Source: Acanthosepion pharaonis (taxonomy: Eukaryota > Mollusca > Cephalopoda > Sepiida > Sepiidae). Taken from it: a DNA stretch of 64,000 bases. The notes under the pieces were generated by a model that did not search any database, had not been told where the DNA came from, and was given only the letters and a program-made list of their open reading frames with translations. The stretch spans positions 1,412,501 through 1,476,500 of the forward strand of contig CAHIKZ030005577.1 in assembly GCA_903632075.3 (NCBI GenBank). Reading direction: 5' to 3'. Below are positions 10,762 to 21,381 of the stretch, in pieces (the first letter of the stretch is position 1; each line of letters begins with the position of its first letter). A program made the translations under genes and the position numbers.

Positions 10762-11345
10762 CTTTTCCACTGTGAAACCTGTGCATTCAGGTCTTCCATA
10801 TATTCAAATATCAAGCTGTACATTTTAGCACATAATGGTGAGAATCTTTTCTGTTGTGAAATCTGTGTTTTTAGCTTTCCTGCTAATGCCGATCTCAAAT
10901 AACTCAAAGTTATTCACATTGGCAGGAGACTTTCCATGTGTTAAATTTGCAGAGTTACTTTTTCCTGAATTGTTGAAGTATCAAATTTTAGTATGAACAA
11001 GAAACCATTCCATTTTGAGCTTTAAAGCAGAATATTTGCTAGCAGCATGATTTTCTAACAGTATATGGTAAAATGTATGGAGAGAAACCTTTCTGCTGCA
11101 AAATTCCTGGAAGTAGATTTTCCTCAAATTCTTCTACAAAAAAAATGAATGTTTACTTCTACTTCATGAAGTTTTCTATTGTGAGATCCATGGCGTTATA
11201 TTTGGTTGGAATTCTGCACTGAATATGTGCCTGTGTGAATGCAGAATATTTAAACAAAATATATAAATGTAAAATGGCATGATCCCTGCTGTAAAACCAG
11301 TGGGGTTAGATTTTCTCAGCATCCATACATGAAAGAAATCTACTT
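10762..11345 (+). pseudogene. Decayed downstream fingers of zinc-finger gene 1
   Basis: Directly after the TAA the same frame reads LFHCETCAFRSS and then a second finger with CCEICVFSFPANADLK before a stop near 10900. Further eroded finger phrases (GEKPF near 11080, 'CEIHGV'-like near 11190) continue to about 11340. The stop therefore removed several ancestral fingers. Read-through or alternative splicing is not supported by anything visible. Confidence 0.6.
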
Positions 11346-11677
11346 CCTCATTTGTGATCTGGGGATCAGATGTTTCAAAAACTTCATACCCTTTTTGCTC
11401 TCTTTGTCATTCTATAATGAGATAAGAGAGAGATGGTAAAGATATCTGCTAATCTGACAAAGCAAAATGCAAATTAGTTTTCACAACAGCATTAGTATGA
11501 AGTAAATACAGCCTCAACTGCAATTTGAACTCTGTTCTCTAAACATCACATGTCACATCTCTCTGTTGGCAATAGATACACAGGATTTTTTATGAAACTA
11601 ACAATTTCAGTTATTGCTTCTAATCAAAAACTTGAGCTGTAAATATCAAATACTTAAAAACTGCTACATATAAGGAT
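11346..11677. other. Intergenic, no gene seen
   Basis: No coding motif or repeat was recognised in this stretch between the zinc-finger relics and the next interspersed repeat. Confidence 0.4.
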
Positions 11678-12364
11678 ACTAGCAGTAGAGCCCGGCGTTG
11701 CCCGGGGATGTAACAGTAAGAGATAGATCAAGTATCGACCATCATAAAGACTGAAAAATAAAATTGACATAGATTATTGTTTAAGGTTGACGGACATGCA
11801 TGTCTTAATTAGTTTTTGTTTTTTCGTTTTTTTTACAAATTGGTCAAACTCAAACAAAAACATTGTTTTCAGTCATTATGAGTCTACCGATTGAATAGAA
11901 TTTTATTATAAACAATTGCCTTGTAAATGGAGTTTTTAAAGCATTCTGAATGTAAAAATAAAGAAAAAAGTGTGCAAGACAATAAGAAACACTACCTGCC
12001 AAAAAAAAGTGAAGTTTTGTTGAAATTGGTTGAAAAATGTAGGAAACCTGATCCCATATATAAACGAACACAGACACACACACACGCACACACAAACAAC
12101 CTGAGTTTTATAATAAGTGTAACTCGATATAAGTTGTCCCCCTTTCATTCTCGCGATGCCTCTTAATTGTGTTTTCAAATTGATTTCATGCAAAAACAAT
12201 TGTGTTTTTCCAATTTTTGGCACTGTCAGAACCACCGCAAGGTAATTTCACATAGTCCTGTGAAGTTTTGTTGAAATCGGTTGAAAAATGTAGTAAATCC
12301 GATCCAATATATAAACGAACAGACACACACACACACACACAACCTGGGTTTTATAATAAGTATG
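11678..12364 (+). mobile_element. Interspersed non-autonomous repeat with GC-rich palindromic head
   Basis: Begins ACTAGCAGTAGAGCCCGGCG; CCCGGCGTTGCCCGGG is a near-perfect palindrome. It ends in a (CA)n tract and 'aacctgggttttataataag'. The tail module (TTTTGTTGAAAT(T/C)GGTTGAAA ... CACACA) is present twice, at about 12010-12110 and 12265-12364. A second copy of the family lies at 45856-46631. The element type (possibly an RTE- or SINE-mobilised repeat) is not determined. Confidence 0.6.
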
Positions 12365-13159
12365 ATTATAGCTTTAAAACCGGATATATTAAAAAAGTAT
12401 ATATTATTATGTAATACATTCTGATATATTCACACAAGGCTTAGTAAAAGCAAGGAGAAAATATTTAACATAAAATGGTAAATCAAAAAGTTATAGAACA
12501 CAGTTTATTGTTCCTCGGTTTTCTGGGCTTAATTTATGACAGAAACAATTATAACTTTGTGAACAATAACTGAAATATAATTGGGATAACATTACCAAAG
12601 GCAATCAGCAATACAAGTGACAAACAGTTAACATAGACCTAACAACTGCTTTTTCTTTCAGGTTGAAGAAATAAATGTCTATATATATAAATTTATTGAC
12701 TAAAAGAACAAAACGTATCATACAGTATTTTTAGATACATTCCAAAAACATCACTTTTGCATGTTTCTTTTTTAAATTTCTGTGCAGAAAAACATTTTCT
12801 TTACTTCTCCTTATACATGATATGATATTTGTCACAAGAAATTGGTGTTATTTTTTGCAAGAAGCTTACCTCCAGTTATTGAAAACACCCTTCACCAGGT
12901 GGCTCTTTTATTCATCTTGGCAGCCCTCACAAAGTTTCTATAGCCGTGGTACATCGGGAATTTTGTCTATTATTAAAAACAGTGAGATTTTTTTTCAGTT
13001 GGTATGATTAGATTATTTATTCTATCTCAATAGTTTTTTGTTTTTGAATGTTAGTGACTATTTTTAACTCCCGTTTAATCATGTGATCATGCTTGACAAC
13101 TAAATAAGAACAAATGAAAAGTGAAAATGTTCGTAATTTTGTAATATTTTGCCTTATAA
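12365..13159. other. Intergenic, no gene seen
   Basis: AT-rich DNA; no domain-bearing frame. It contains the unresolved 5' flank of the hAT pseudogene; terminal inverted repeats for that element were not identified. Confidence 0.4.
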
Positions 13160-14851
13160 ATGTCGAATTCTGCTCCATCTTGTAAAAAGAGAAAATTATC
13201 TGAAGAAGGTCATGTGTTTTAAGAAAAGTGAGAATTACAATACTTTTGTATCACTGTTAATGGAAAGATAAACTGTTTGATTTTCAACCACTGCATTGCG
13301 ACACCAAAAGAATATAATGTGAAAAGACAATCAATCTTATGATAAATATGAAGGAGATATGCGTGTTTCAAAAGTGAAGGAATTCCATGTTAACTTAACA
13401 CAGTAACAGTGTTGCTTTTCAAAAATTCAGAAAGGCAACGTTAGTTCTGTTACTGCAAACTTTGAACACTGTGATGTCTTGTAAAAACAGCTGAAATTGT
13501 ATGTCTAGAGAAGTCATGCTTATTTCAAGACATTTCATTAAGCAGGAACACTGTTGCTGAACAAATTGATGAAGTGGCAGGTTATTTTGAAGTTTTGAAC
13601 ATTTTTCTATTGCTCTGGATGAGACTGTTGACATAGCTGGAATAGCACAGCTCGCCATTTTCATCAGGGCTTGTGACAATGAATTTCAAATTATAAAGAG
13701 CTAATTGAACTGGTCCCAATGTATGATACTACAACAAGCCATGACATTTTTGAGAAAGTTGAACAGCTTCTCCATGAGTATGGCCTTGATTTGAGTAAAC
13801 TTGTGTGTTTATCTACTGATCGTGCTGACAATATGGTTTGTAGACACGATGGTGTTGCTGCCAAATTAGGTACAAAAATAGAAAACATATATCCAGATTC
13901 AACATTCATGCATTTTCACTGTATAATTCATCAACAGAACTTATGTTCCAAGATTTTAAAATTAGATCATGTGTTGAGTTGTCACAAAAACAGTGAACTA
14001 TAACAGAGATCATGCTCTGCATCACCGTCAGTTTAGCCAATTATTGGAAGACGTGAAAATCAGTTCACAAATGTCTCATTCTACACAGAAGTTTGGTGGC
14101 TTTCATGTCACAAGGTACTGAAAAGATTTTTTTTATTGCGACACAAAATTGTTATGTTTTTGGAGATGAAGGGTCAAAGCATAGATGTAAGCTGACTTCA
14201 AGATCTAAAATTTTCAGTGGATATTACTGCCCAATTAAGAGAAATAAGCTCATCACTCAGTTATATGATGATATCAAGTGTTTCATTGCAAAATTAGCTT
14301 TATTGAAGTCCCAGTTGTCATATGAAAACTTGATTCATTTTCCTATGTGCAAGGAGTTGAAAAAAACTGCCAATACTGAGTCTGTATTTATCTTTCCTAA
14401 GTACGACAATTACCTGAAATTGCTGTCAAAGATTTTGTGATTTTTCATCTTGTGAAAATCAATTTGCATTATTCTCAGCACCATTCGCTTTTGATGTTGC
14501 TCAGGCAGAGGAAAGTCTACAGATGGAATTACTGGAAATGCAGACTGACTCAACATTCAAGGGAAAGTATCTAGAAGTATGGGTACCTGGATTTTTTCAC
14601 AACTTCCGCAGACATTTAAGAACTTCAAAAAGTTTGCCACAGAGATTATGGCAATGTTTGGTTCTGCATATGTCTGTGAGCAGTTAATTTTGTTTATGAA
14701 GGCCACAATAACGTCTCACAGAACCAGATTAACTGATGAACATTTGTCATCTTTGATCAAAGTGGGATCTACAGAAAAATTCCAACTTTATATATCGAGA
14801 ATAGTTTGTCTAAAGCGATGTCAATCATCAGGACAACATAAAAATGATTAA
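13160..14851 (+). pseudogene. hAT transposase relic (GTF2IRD2/ZBED-like)
   Basis: Across several frames the region reproduces, in order, the parts of hAT transposases of the type domesticated in vertebrate GTF2IRD2. These are a KRKLSEEG..F-x-EK start with a degraded BED-type finger (GKINCLIFN..CIATPKEYNVKR, about 13160-13330); an RNase-H-fold block with DETVDIAGIAQLAIFIRA and VPMYDTTTSHDIFE (about 13610-13760); the CLSTDRADNMV and HCIIHQQNLCSK blocks (13800-13950); and a C-terminal hAT dimerisation-like part (NKLITQLYDDIKCFIAKL, then LTDEHLSSLIKVGSTE at 14230-14850). At least five frame breaks or stops occur. It cannot encode a working transposase. Confidence 0.8.
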
Positions 14852-15024
14852 ATTGTACTACCTTGTATTGTAAGTATTTTGTATTTAAAGTTTAGTTACC
14901 ACTAGCTGTGATTAATGTAAGATTGTAGGCAGGTGCAGCACTAGAGGCTGCAGATATGGCTGATGTAGCCCTCTATATGCCCTGCTTTTGACATGCCTGC
15001 TCTTCAATAGTGAACATTTTTTGT

Positions 15025-15495
15025 GGGTATGAGTTCTAAAGACTTGCATGTTTCTTTTTGTTGCATTTGTCAATAAATTTCTGAGTAGACTCACATTTAT
15101 TTTATTTCTCCTCATAAGTGAGCAAAGATACAAGTAGTCAAACACTATTTCAAATTATTTCAAATTTCTAACAACCGCCATATTGAATATTGTATGCAGG
15201 TTATTGATGTGAATCCTAAAGACTTGCATGTTTCTTTTTGTTGCATTTGCCAATAAATTTCTGAGTAGACTCACATTTATTTTATTTCTCCTCATAAGTG
15301 AGCAAAGATACAACTAGTCAAACACTATTCCAAATTATTTCAAATTTCTGACAACCGCCATATTGAATATTGTATGCAGGTTATTGATGTGAATCCTAAA
15401 GACTTGCATGTTTCTTTTTGTTGCATTTGCCAATAAATTTCTGAGTAGACTCACATTTATTTTATTTCTTCTTATAAGTGAACAAGGATAGAGTT
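15025..15495 (+). repeat. 180-bp tandem repeat, ~2.6 copies
   Basis: The 20-mer GACTTGCATGTTTCTTTTTG occurs at 15041, 15221 and 15401, exactly 180 bp apart, and intervening sequence matches with few substitutions. The last unit decays after 15490. It lies immediately 3' of the hAT relic and has no coding capacity. Confidence 0.95.
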
Positions 15496-15639
15496 GGATA
15501 TTATTCCAAGTCTCTGACAACTGTCATCTCCTACCAATGGATGCACCATTGAATAGTAAATGCTGTTTATTGATATGAATCTCATGCGTAATATATCCTA
15601 AGTATCCTATTAAGCTCTAGTTTTATGCTTGTAGCAGTC

Positions 15640-15830
15640 ATAGAAATTATTATTTTCAGAAAACATTCCACACATCCAATACCTTTATGCTTCTCTCTCT
15701 CATATATGTAGATATATAACATTGTAAAGTATTTTGTGTCTATTAAGTTTAACCATCTTGCAAACCTTGCATCTTAGTGGCATTATCACCTTTACTTCAG
15801 GTGAATTGATTAAAAAAATATTTTAAAAAT
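15640..15830 (+). mobile_element. LINE 3' tail (Jockey/CR1-like family)
   Basis: The phrase 'ccttgcatcttagtggcatt' and the following 'gtgaattgattaaaaaa' match the 3' ends of the LINE copies at 41560-41690, 46900-47145 and 53930-54775. It is a 5'-truncated, non-coding remnant. Confidence 0.55.
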
Positions 15831-15879
15831 TGCATATTTCTTGGTGATGTTTTACAAGGTATTCATAAAATTTATTTTT

Positions 15880-16760
15880 CTGTCTGCATTTTGAGATAAG
15901 TTCTGATCATTTATTTAATAATTTCTGTTGGTCTGTGAAGGTGATTATAGTTATTTTTTCTCCACATGGATTTTACAGCTTTTGGATTTATGGTTGTGGG
16001 CTGATGCTGCTTTCCTCATTTTCCATTATATTTTGCCTTTTGTTTCTAATTACCACTACATGTTTAAAAAGGGTTCTGCTATTCATATATTTACTGTTGG
16101 TAAAGGATGTTTTGTGTGTGTAGTTTCTGTTTCTAGGGTCTTTCAGTTACTCCTATGTATATTTTTTCTTCAATATCTGCTGATTTTACGGTGGCTTGGT
16201 ATATTACATTGTTTTGAAAACAATTGCCATTTCAGGGATGTTCTTGCATTGCTCTGCAGTTACAGCTGGGTTTGATTTGTGTGGGTGATGTGGTGGTTAT
16301 TTCTCTGTTGTACTTTTTTATTATTTGTTTTGTGCTCTTTGTGTTCTAGTTGATTATTAATCTGCTTTTGTTGAATAATTTGTGGAGAGTACTTGATGGG
16401 GGAAAGTGTTTGTGTATGTGTTTAATGAATATTTTTCTACATTTGTTTGTATGGTGAGTTGAACCATGTGATTTTTTTTTTTTGTCGGCTTTTATTGTAC
16501 TACTGGGTGGTGTGTTGCTGAAAATTCACTCTTTTAGGACTGTTTCATAATCTTTTTTTGGCTTCATTGAAGATGATTTTATTGGTAGAATTGTCATAAA
16601 ACCTGTAGTTAATTGTGAGATTTGCTTAATTGTTATCAGGTGGTTGAAAGATATGTGTCTGGAAAGTGTTAGGTTTTCTATATCATTGATATGTACTTTC
16701 CCTTAGGTTGAGTGACATTTACGTTTGTTTTTATGTCAAGACGAATCCCATATTTTTAAA
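15880..16760 (-). pseudogene. PLE C-terminal region with GIY-YIG remnant
   Basis: On the minus strand the translated sequence contains, in order, a 'KSHGSTHHTNKCRKIFIKHI' stretch corresponding to the 'WFNPPY(S)K-N-V-x-T-N-I' region, 'CNCRAMQEHP*NGNCFQNNV' (the Cys-rich linker), and 'IYQATVKSADIEEKIYIGVT', the GIY-YIG endonuclease entry. This order is characteristic of endonuclease-bearing Penelope-like elements. Stops and frameshifts are frequent. Upstream reverse-transcriptase domains were not recognised. The antisense plus-strand frame of 115 codons here is a shadow. Confidence 0.65.
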
Positions 16761-18377
16761 AATTTTATGATTATTTTTCTGATTTTGTCTGTTATAGCAA
16801 CTGCTTGATGTCGATCTTGGTATTATATGTTTGGGGTTTTATTAAAAATTCTAAAAATTGCTTTTTAAAAGAATAAAAATTACCGTGGAAGTATGCAGTA
16901 ATAGCAGTGTCAAGAAAAAACTGTACTTTTGACACATTTTTTTTGTACGTTTGTTAAACTTTGCCAAATAATTTCTAATAATCTATGTAGCACTAAACCT
17001 TCATATACACATTATAAAGTTACTTGTATTAACATAAATAACTGTAATTTTAAAAGTGGGTTTTTAGAATTTTTTTTTACTTTTATGACAATCATAAGAG
17101 TCCAAATTTGCATCTCACAAAGGAAAACAAAAACTTAATAATGGTTGAATTTGTTTCCAAGGCGAGAAAACAACAAAAGAGATTGGACTTTTCTATGCAT
17201 TTAACAAACACTGATGTTCTTTCAATGTGAATGCTCTTTATTTACAGCTGAGCAGAGGTTGAATTTGTTAACGACCTCAAGATGAGAAACAACATTTAAT
17301 GCTGACACATTCTTTCAATATGACTACCCGTTATTTACAATTGAATAAAAAAAAAAATTTGTTACAGTGGAACACACCTATTCTATAGTTAATAGACTCT
17401 CCCACCTATAATAAGTAGGAGTAGTAAGAGTAACGGGGGTCGCTCAGGGAGTTGGTTGGTTAGTCGAGGTCGGACGACAGTTAGTCGGATACTAAAGTAT
17501 CAGCGACCACAACTAGATTACTCTCCGTTATACCTATTATATCAAGTTCCTAACGTTTTGGACGTCGAACCCATTTTAGGACCGACTTAGTACAAATACA
17601 AGCCTCCACTGTGAAACTACTCTATAACAAAATTACACCTCATGGAATATAATCTGGCTACTTCCTACCCCTTAACTGAAAGGGATATCACTCTAACTCC
17701 CTTATTATTCATTGTTGAGACATAAAAATCAGTCTAATCTACAAGCATAATCATCATATGATATAATTGTTCTTGCCACTCTCTTCCTTAGTTTGCAGGT
17801 GTGTTATGCCCTACAAGTACCTCATAAATAATGGACTATTCGATTTTGATCGTGTGGAAAGACAGATAGAAGTGTTTAATGGCTGCTTCAGCAAAATGGA
17901 AAAGTTGTCAATTTCAAATCTTTTCATTTGTACCCACTTCTTAAAATAACGACCAGCATTCATATTTATGATTGTTATTGCAATACTTTATTAAAGTTGT
18001 TAAGCTCAAATATCTAACAATGCGATAAATCTTTTATTGTTGTAGAAGTCACCATGAGCTTATTCATTCATCAGCTTAAAATTAAGATTCATCAGAAAAT
18101 ACAAATAGGAAAACCATTAAATTTTCATGGGTCTTTCTAGTAATAAATTGATAAATTTTGTTTTAGGACTTTAAAAAATGTGTCTTTCAAGCATAGATGT
18201 CTCACCTCAGGCTGACGAAGAATGACGCAAATTCATGTTAACAACTCTATTTTTATAGATTATTTTAAAAAAGTAATAGCAGCATCAAGAAAAGACCATC
18301 CATTTTGACACACATTTTTTTCTGTGGTTAAACATTATCAAATAACTGTAAAAACACCTGATTCTATTGTTGAAGTT
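16761..18377. repeat. Non-coding region with dispersed repeats
   Basis: A block around 16895-16985 ('aatagcagtgtcaagaaaaa') recurs at about 18277-18350. A GC-richer segment at 17400-17620 ('aacgggggtcgctcagggag') looks like part of an LTR or leader of an unidentified element. The 5101-type repeat recurs at about 17680-17740. No gene is recognised. Confidence 0.45.
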
Positions 18378-18535
18378 GAATTAAAAAGAATAAAAACTTG
18401 TAATTCCAACAGATAATTTATTGTTAAAACAGATATATTTTGGAAAGCTTTTTCAATCCTTGATCACTCTTGAGAAATAAATGAAACAGTGAGTGAGTTA
18501 CATTGTATATGTTTTAAATTCAAATTAACAAAAAA
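18378..18535 (-). repeat. Copy 1 of a ~155-bp direct duplication with hammerhead-like motif
   Basis: Nearly identical to 18914-19070. On the minus strand it carries the same hammerhead-like order as the second copy, but the GAAA box reads AAAA, so this copy is expected to be inactive. Confidence 0.7.
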
Positions 18536-18705
18536 AGGTATGAATCCATGTCTTCTCCCCCAGCTATGGATTAATTAGTAAGACTTGTATCACTAAATCA
18601 TTATCTCAAAAAAAATTCTTACAATCTAAAAAAATAAAAATGTCTTGCTTTAAATAAACTTCAAAAGTTGATAAGCCATGAAAAAGAAATTAATCAATCA
18701 TGATA
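18535..18705 (+). mobile_element. SINE family C, 3' part
   Basis: Matches 52240-52400: 'ggtatgaatccat', 'cagctatggattaattagta', 'cttgtatcactaaa', then 'cttaca..taaa' and an (AATC)n tail near 18695. The tRNA-related head is missing. Confidence 0.7.
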
Positions 18706-18860
18706 CATTCCTTTGCCTTTAGTTATTAAATATTTTTATTTGTCGTACCCTGTCAGAACTCCAGTAACTCAAACAGAATTGCTCATTTAGACATCATGGT
18801 TAATATGATGAAAGCAGACATTAATTTTGTCTGTCTCCATGTACCCATTGATGTGGAATA

Positions 18861-18908
18861 GAGACCCTGGTATTCCCAAGCAGTCATCCATCTGAGTACC
18901 AACCAGGC
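18861..18908 (-). repeat. 5S rRNA-like fragment (3' half)
   Basis: On the minus strand it reads GCCTGGTTGGTACTCAGATG then GATGACTGCTTGGGAATACC. Both blocks align closely with the internal 'GCCTGGTTAGTACTTGGATG..GACCGCCTGGGAATACC' part of animal 5S rRNA. It is about 48 nt, diverged and incomplete, so a pseudogene or part of a 5S-derived SINE rather than a functional 5S gene. Confidence 0.7.
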
Positions 18909-18913
18909 TTGAT

Positions 18914-19070
18914 TTTAAAAAGAATAAAAATTTGTAATTCTAACGGATAATTTATTGTTAAAACAGATATATTTCGGAAAGCTTTTTCAATCCTTGATCA
19001 CTCTTGAGAAATAAATGAAACAGTGAGTGAGTTACATTGTATATGTTTTAAATTCAAATTAACAAAAAAA
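18914..19070 (-). repeat. Copy 2 of the ~155-bp duplication, hammerhead-like motif intact
   Basis: Direct repeat of 18378-18535, 536 bp downstream. Read on the minus strand: GTGATCA at 19000-18994 in the place of CTGANGA, an extra A, a short GGA/TCC stem II, GAAA at 18974-18971, a two-pair stem III and C at 18965. The G3-C8 combination would preserve the core base pair found as C3-G8 in standard hammerheads. Stem I pairing is weak, so this is speculative. Confidence 0.4.
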
Positions 19071-19239
19071 AAAAAACAACATTCGATCGAGTTTAGTTGT
19101 AACAGAATTGATGCAACACAGTTTTGTCCAGCATGAACTTCCTTACTTCAACGGAAAAATATGAAAAAACCAGGAGTATTTGGTTTCAAAAAAACATTGC
19201 TTTCTTTAAGCAATTCTCACGCTTTCAACTTACGCATGT

Positions 19240-19345
19240 CTCACAAAGAAATGGCATCCTACTGAAGGAAAAATCTGCCTCATCAGTCATGTATTGAAAG
19301 TCAGTGAGTCAGTTATGTGCTATGTGTAATACACACACATGGCAC
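19240..19345 (+). mobile_element. SINE family B, 3' end only
   Basis: Carries 'aaaaatctgcctcatcagtc' and 'catggcacataactgactga', the same 3' end seen at 51200-51265 plus 51789-51812 and, inverted, at 57845-57940. Confidence 0.65.
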
Positions 19346-19376
19346 ATAACTGACTGACTGTGTGTACCGACATGAA

Positions 19377-19570
19377 CTACCCTTTTCTCATCACATTTAA
19401 CTTGTACTGAATATTTTCATGCACCATAATGGAGATTGTCCTCTTGGACATCTGGAGATCTCTGGCAATGGCCTTCATGGATGTTCCTGGATTCTTGTCT
19501 TTTGTCTCTCTTGTAATGGCATTCACTCGGGGTGGGTTGAGCCGGCTCCAATATTTCATGGAAATTTGGA
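19377..19570 (-). pseudogene. Tc1/mariner-type transposase N-terminal fragment
   Basis: The minus-strand frame ends with a helix-turn-helix-like stretch: ITRETKDKNPGTSMKAIARD then LQMSKRTISIMVHENIQYK. This matches the second DNA-binding motif of mariner/Tc1-type transposases ('R-x(5)-NP-x-x-S-x-R-x-I-A-x-x-L-x-I-S'). The catalytic DDE/D part is absent. The upstream part of the same 130-codon frame is translated SINE sequence, so the frame is chimeric and not a gene. Confidence 0.6.
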
Positions 19571-19945
19571 ATTCACAAGCAGTCCCCAAACCCACATGTA
19601 TAGCACATAAGATTTGATTATAGTGGTGAAGGTTTCGTGCAGGACCATCCACACTTTTTGAAGGGCCGATTACAGAGACCTGGTGCACTATGTGCCACAA
19701 GGTCCCTGAACGACCCTCCGCAGGTTTTGAATTCAGAGTTTTCCTTCTCTTAGACCAGTTGCCATCCAAGGCTATAGAACCTAGTCTGTCCTGCTATTTA
19801 CCCATAGCTGGAGGGAGAAGAAGAGGATTCACACCTTTCCCAAAGGTATTAGCACATAAGTGAATATAATGGATTTGAGTGGAATTCGAACTCGGCTCTC
19901 CGTTTCCTCAACACAAGCCGCTATCCATTACTCCACCATGCCTCC
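19571..19945 (-). mobile_element. tRNA-derived SINE family B, long form
   Basis: On the minus strand it starts GGCATGGTGGAGTAATGGAT, has a box-B-like GAGTTCGAATTCC, then the shared body 'gggaaaggtgtgaatcc', 'cagctatgggtaaatagcag' and 'tggatggcaactggtctaag'. After that it has an extra body ('aaacctgcggagggtcgttc') not present in the other copies here. No coding capacity. Confidence 0.75.
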
Positions 19946-20241
19946 TCATTCCTGGATTCACATTGATAATATTCTGCACCCCCACTGGAGGCTTCCAATT
20001 CCTTTTAACTTTGTGCATAAACAGCCTGGCAACCTGCCAAAAAATGCTATCCTGCTTTGCATGTATCACATCAATTACAGCATGTCATCTTATGCGTTTG
20101 CCGAGAGTTTGCCATTGATGCTCTGAAAAGATAAAAGGACATTAGTTATCACATAACTGCAGGCACACAATCACATTTTTTTTAATCGTTTCACCCTAAG
20201 CAAGGCAATAAAGCCACTAGGAAGAAAGAGGTTACTGATTG
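19946..20241. other. Intergenic, no gene seen
   Basis: Short unannotated stretch between a SINE and a LINE relic. Overlapping small frames have no motif. Confidence 0.4.
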
Positions 20242-20760
20242 TTAGAGAATATGGCAAAAATTACTATTAAGGACAATAAAAGAATTAAGAAGACAGAAGA
20301 TAACGATTGACATCACACTTAAATTTTTGAAGATCAAAGTTGACTGAGAAGCAAGAAGCCGGAAGAAAGTTCCACAAGTGAGAAGTGCAACAGAAGAAAC
20401 TGTTAGCATAGAACTATGCATTACATTTTTAGTTACATCTAGCCAGGTCAACTTCCAAATGATGAAACCTTGCCACCAATCTAATACTGAGCTTAAATTC
20501 ATAAGACCTAGGTATCATAGCGGAAAGTTCATCAGAACAAGGACCATGAAAGTATTTATAGAAAAGGCACAGGGAAGCTACATCACAGCAGGAGGAAAGG
20601 GACTGAAGCCAAGATGTCAGGTCAGGACCAATAATATTGCGGATTCTTTGGATTTTATAAAAGATTTCTAAATACATAGTGGAAGCACCAGATCATATGT
20701 GGTAGCAATATTCAGTGCATAGACAACTGGTAGATTTATAAATATGTAAGATAGATCCTG
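20242..20760 (-). pseudogene. LINE reverse transcriptase C-terminus (Jockey/CR1-like)
   Basis: The minus strand encodes, with frameshifts and stops, 'ALNIATTYDLVL' (equivalent of the CMEYCSHIWG block), 'IIGPDLTSWLQSLSSCCDVA', 'SLCLFYKYFHGPCSDELSAM' and 'SHLWNFLPASCF..FDLQKFK'. This order is the well-known C-terminal tail of Jockey/CR1-type LINE reverse transcriptases. A second, plus-strand copy of the family lies at 53930-54775. The polymerase catalytic core is absent. Dead 5'-truncated copy. Confidence 0.8.
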
Positions 20761-21164
20761 GTAACTAAAATAGTCTAGCAGGTCACGGGGAACCAACTTT
20801 TCTGACTGCAGACTTAAACAAATAAATATTAAAGTATAAATTCGTATCAAATTAATTCAATAAATGAAGTCATTAAGGTTGTATGTCGTGGATTAACTTC
20901 TCTGAAAAATAATCATGAAAACAAAAAAAAAAATTATTTTCACTTAATTATCTCCCCTTTGTTTTACTCTTAAACTTTCTATGTCAATTATAATTTTAAT
21001 TTAAATCTTTTAAAAATTTTGTATATTTGAAAATTTAGTTACTTACATTGTTTTCTAATGCTGTGTAGTTTGAAGGAAAAGAAATAAAACAAAAAAGTAA
21101 AACGTCTTAATTTACAAAATCTTAAGTATGTGAAAAAAAAAACTTTTAAAAAGTTATTTATTCG
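20761..21164. other. Intergenic, AT-rich, no gene seen
   Basis: Very AT-rich with homopolymer runs; no recognisable coding or repeat sequence. Confidence 0.4.
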
Positions 21165-21375
21165 TTCATTTTCTATAACTTATCAACCTTTTACTGGTTA
21201 TTTAAAGCCAGAAAATATTTTTAGATTGTGAGAATTTTTTTTTTTTTTTTATGATAGTAATGATTTCGTGAAACAAGTCTTACTAATTAACCAACCCATA
21301 GTTGAGAGAAGAGGTGAATTCATATCTTTCCCAAAGGTTAACAAACCCAACTGGAATTCGAACTGATATTTACAA
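21165..21375 (-). mobile_element. SINE family C copy
   Basis: On the minus strand: 'cagttcgaattccagttggg', 'tttgggaaagatatgaattc', 'cttctctcaactatgggttg' and 'ttaattagtaagacttgttt', matching the copy at 52115-52400. It directly abuts the 5S-like palindrome. Confidence 0.7.
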
Positions 21376-21381
21376 GCAGAG

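Noticed and set aside
15928..16275. 115-codon plus-strand membrane-like protein
   Set aside because: It is the antisense of a PLE GIY-YIG relic; hydrophobicity comes from T-rich codons.
17340..17700. LTR or leader of another retrotransposon
   Set aside because: The GC-richer 'aacgggggtcgctcaggg' patch is suggestive, but no paired copy, TG..CA ends or target duplication could be found.
18861..18908. Functional 5S rRNA gene
   Set aside because: Only the 3' half is present, with several mismatches and no intact internal promoter.
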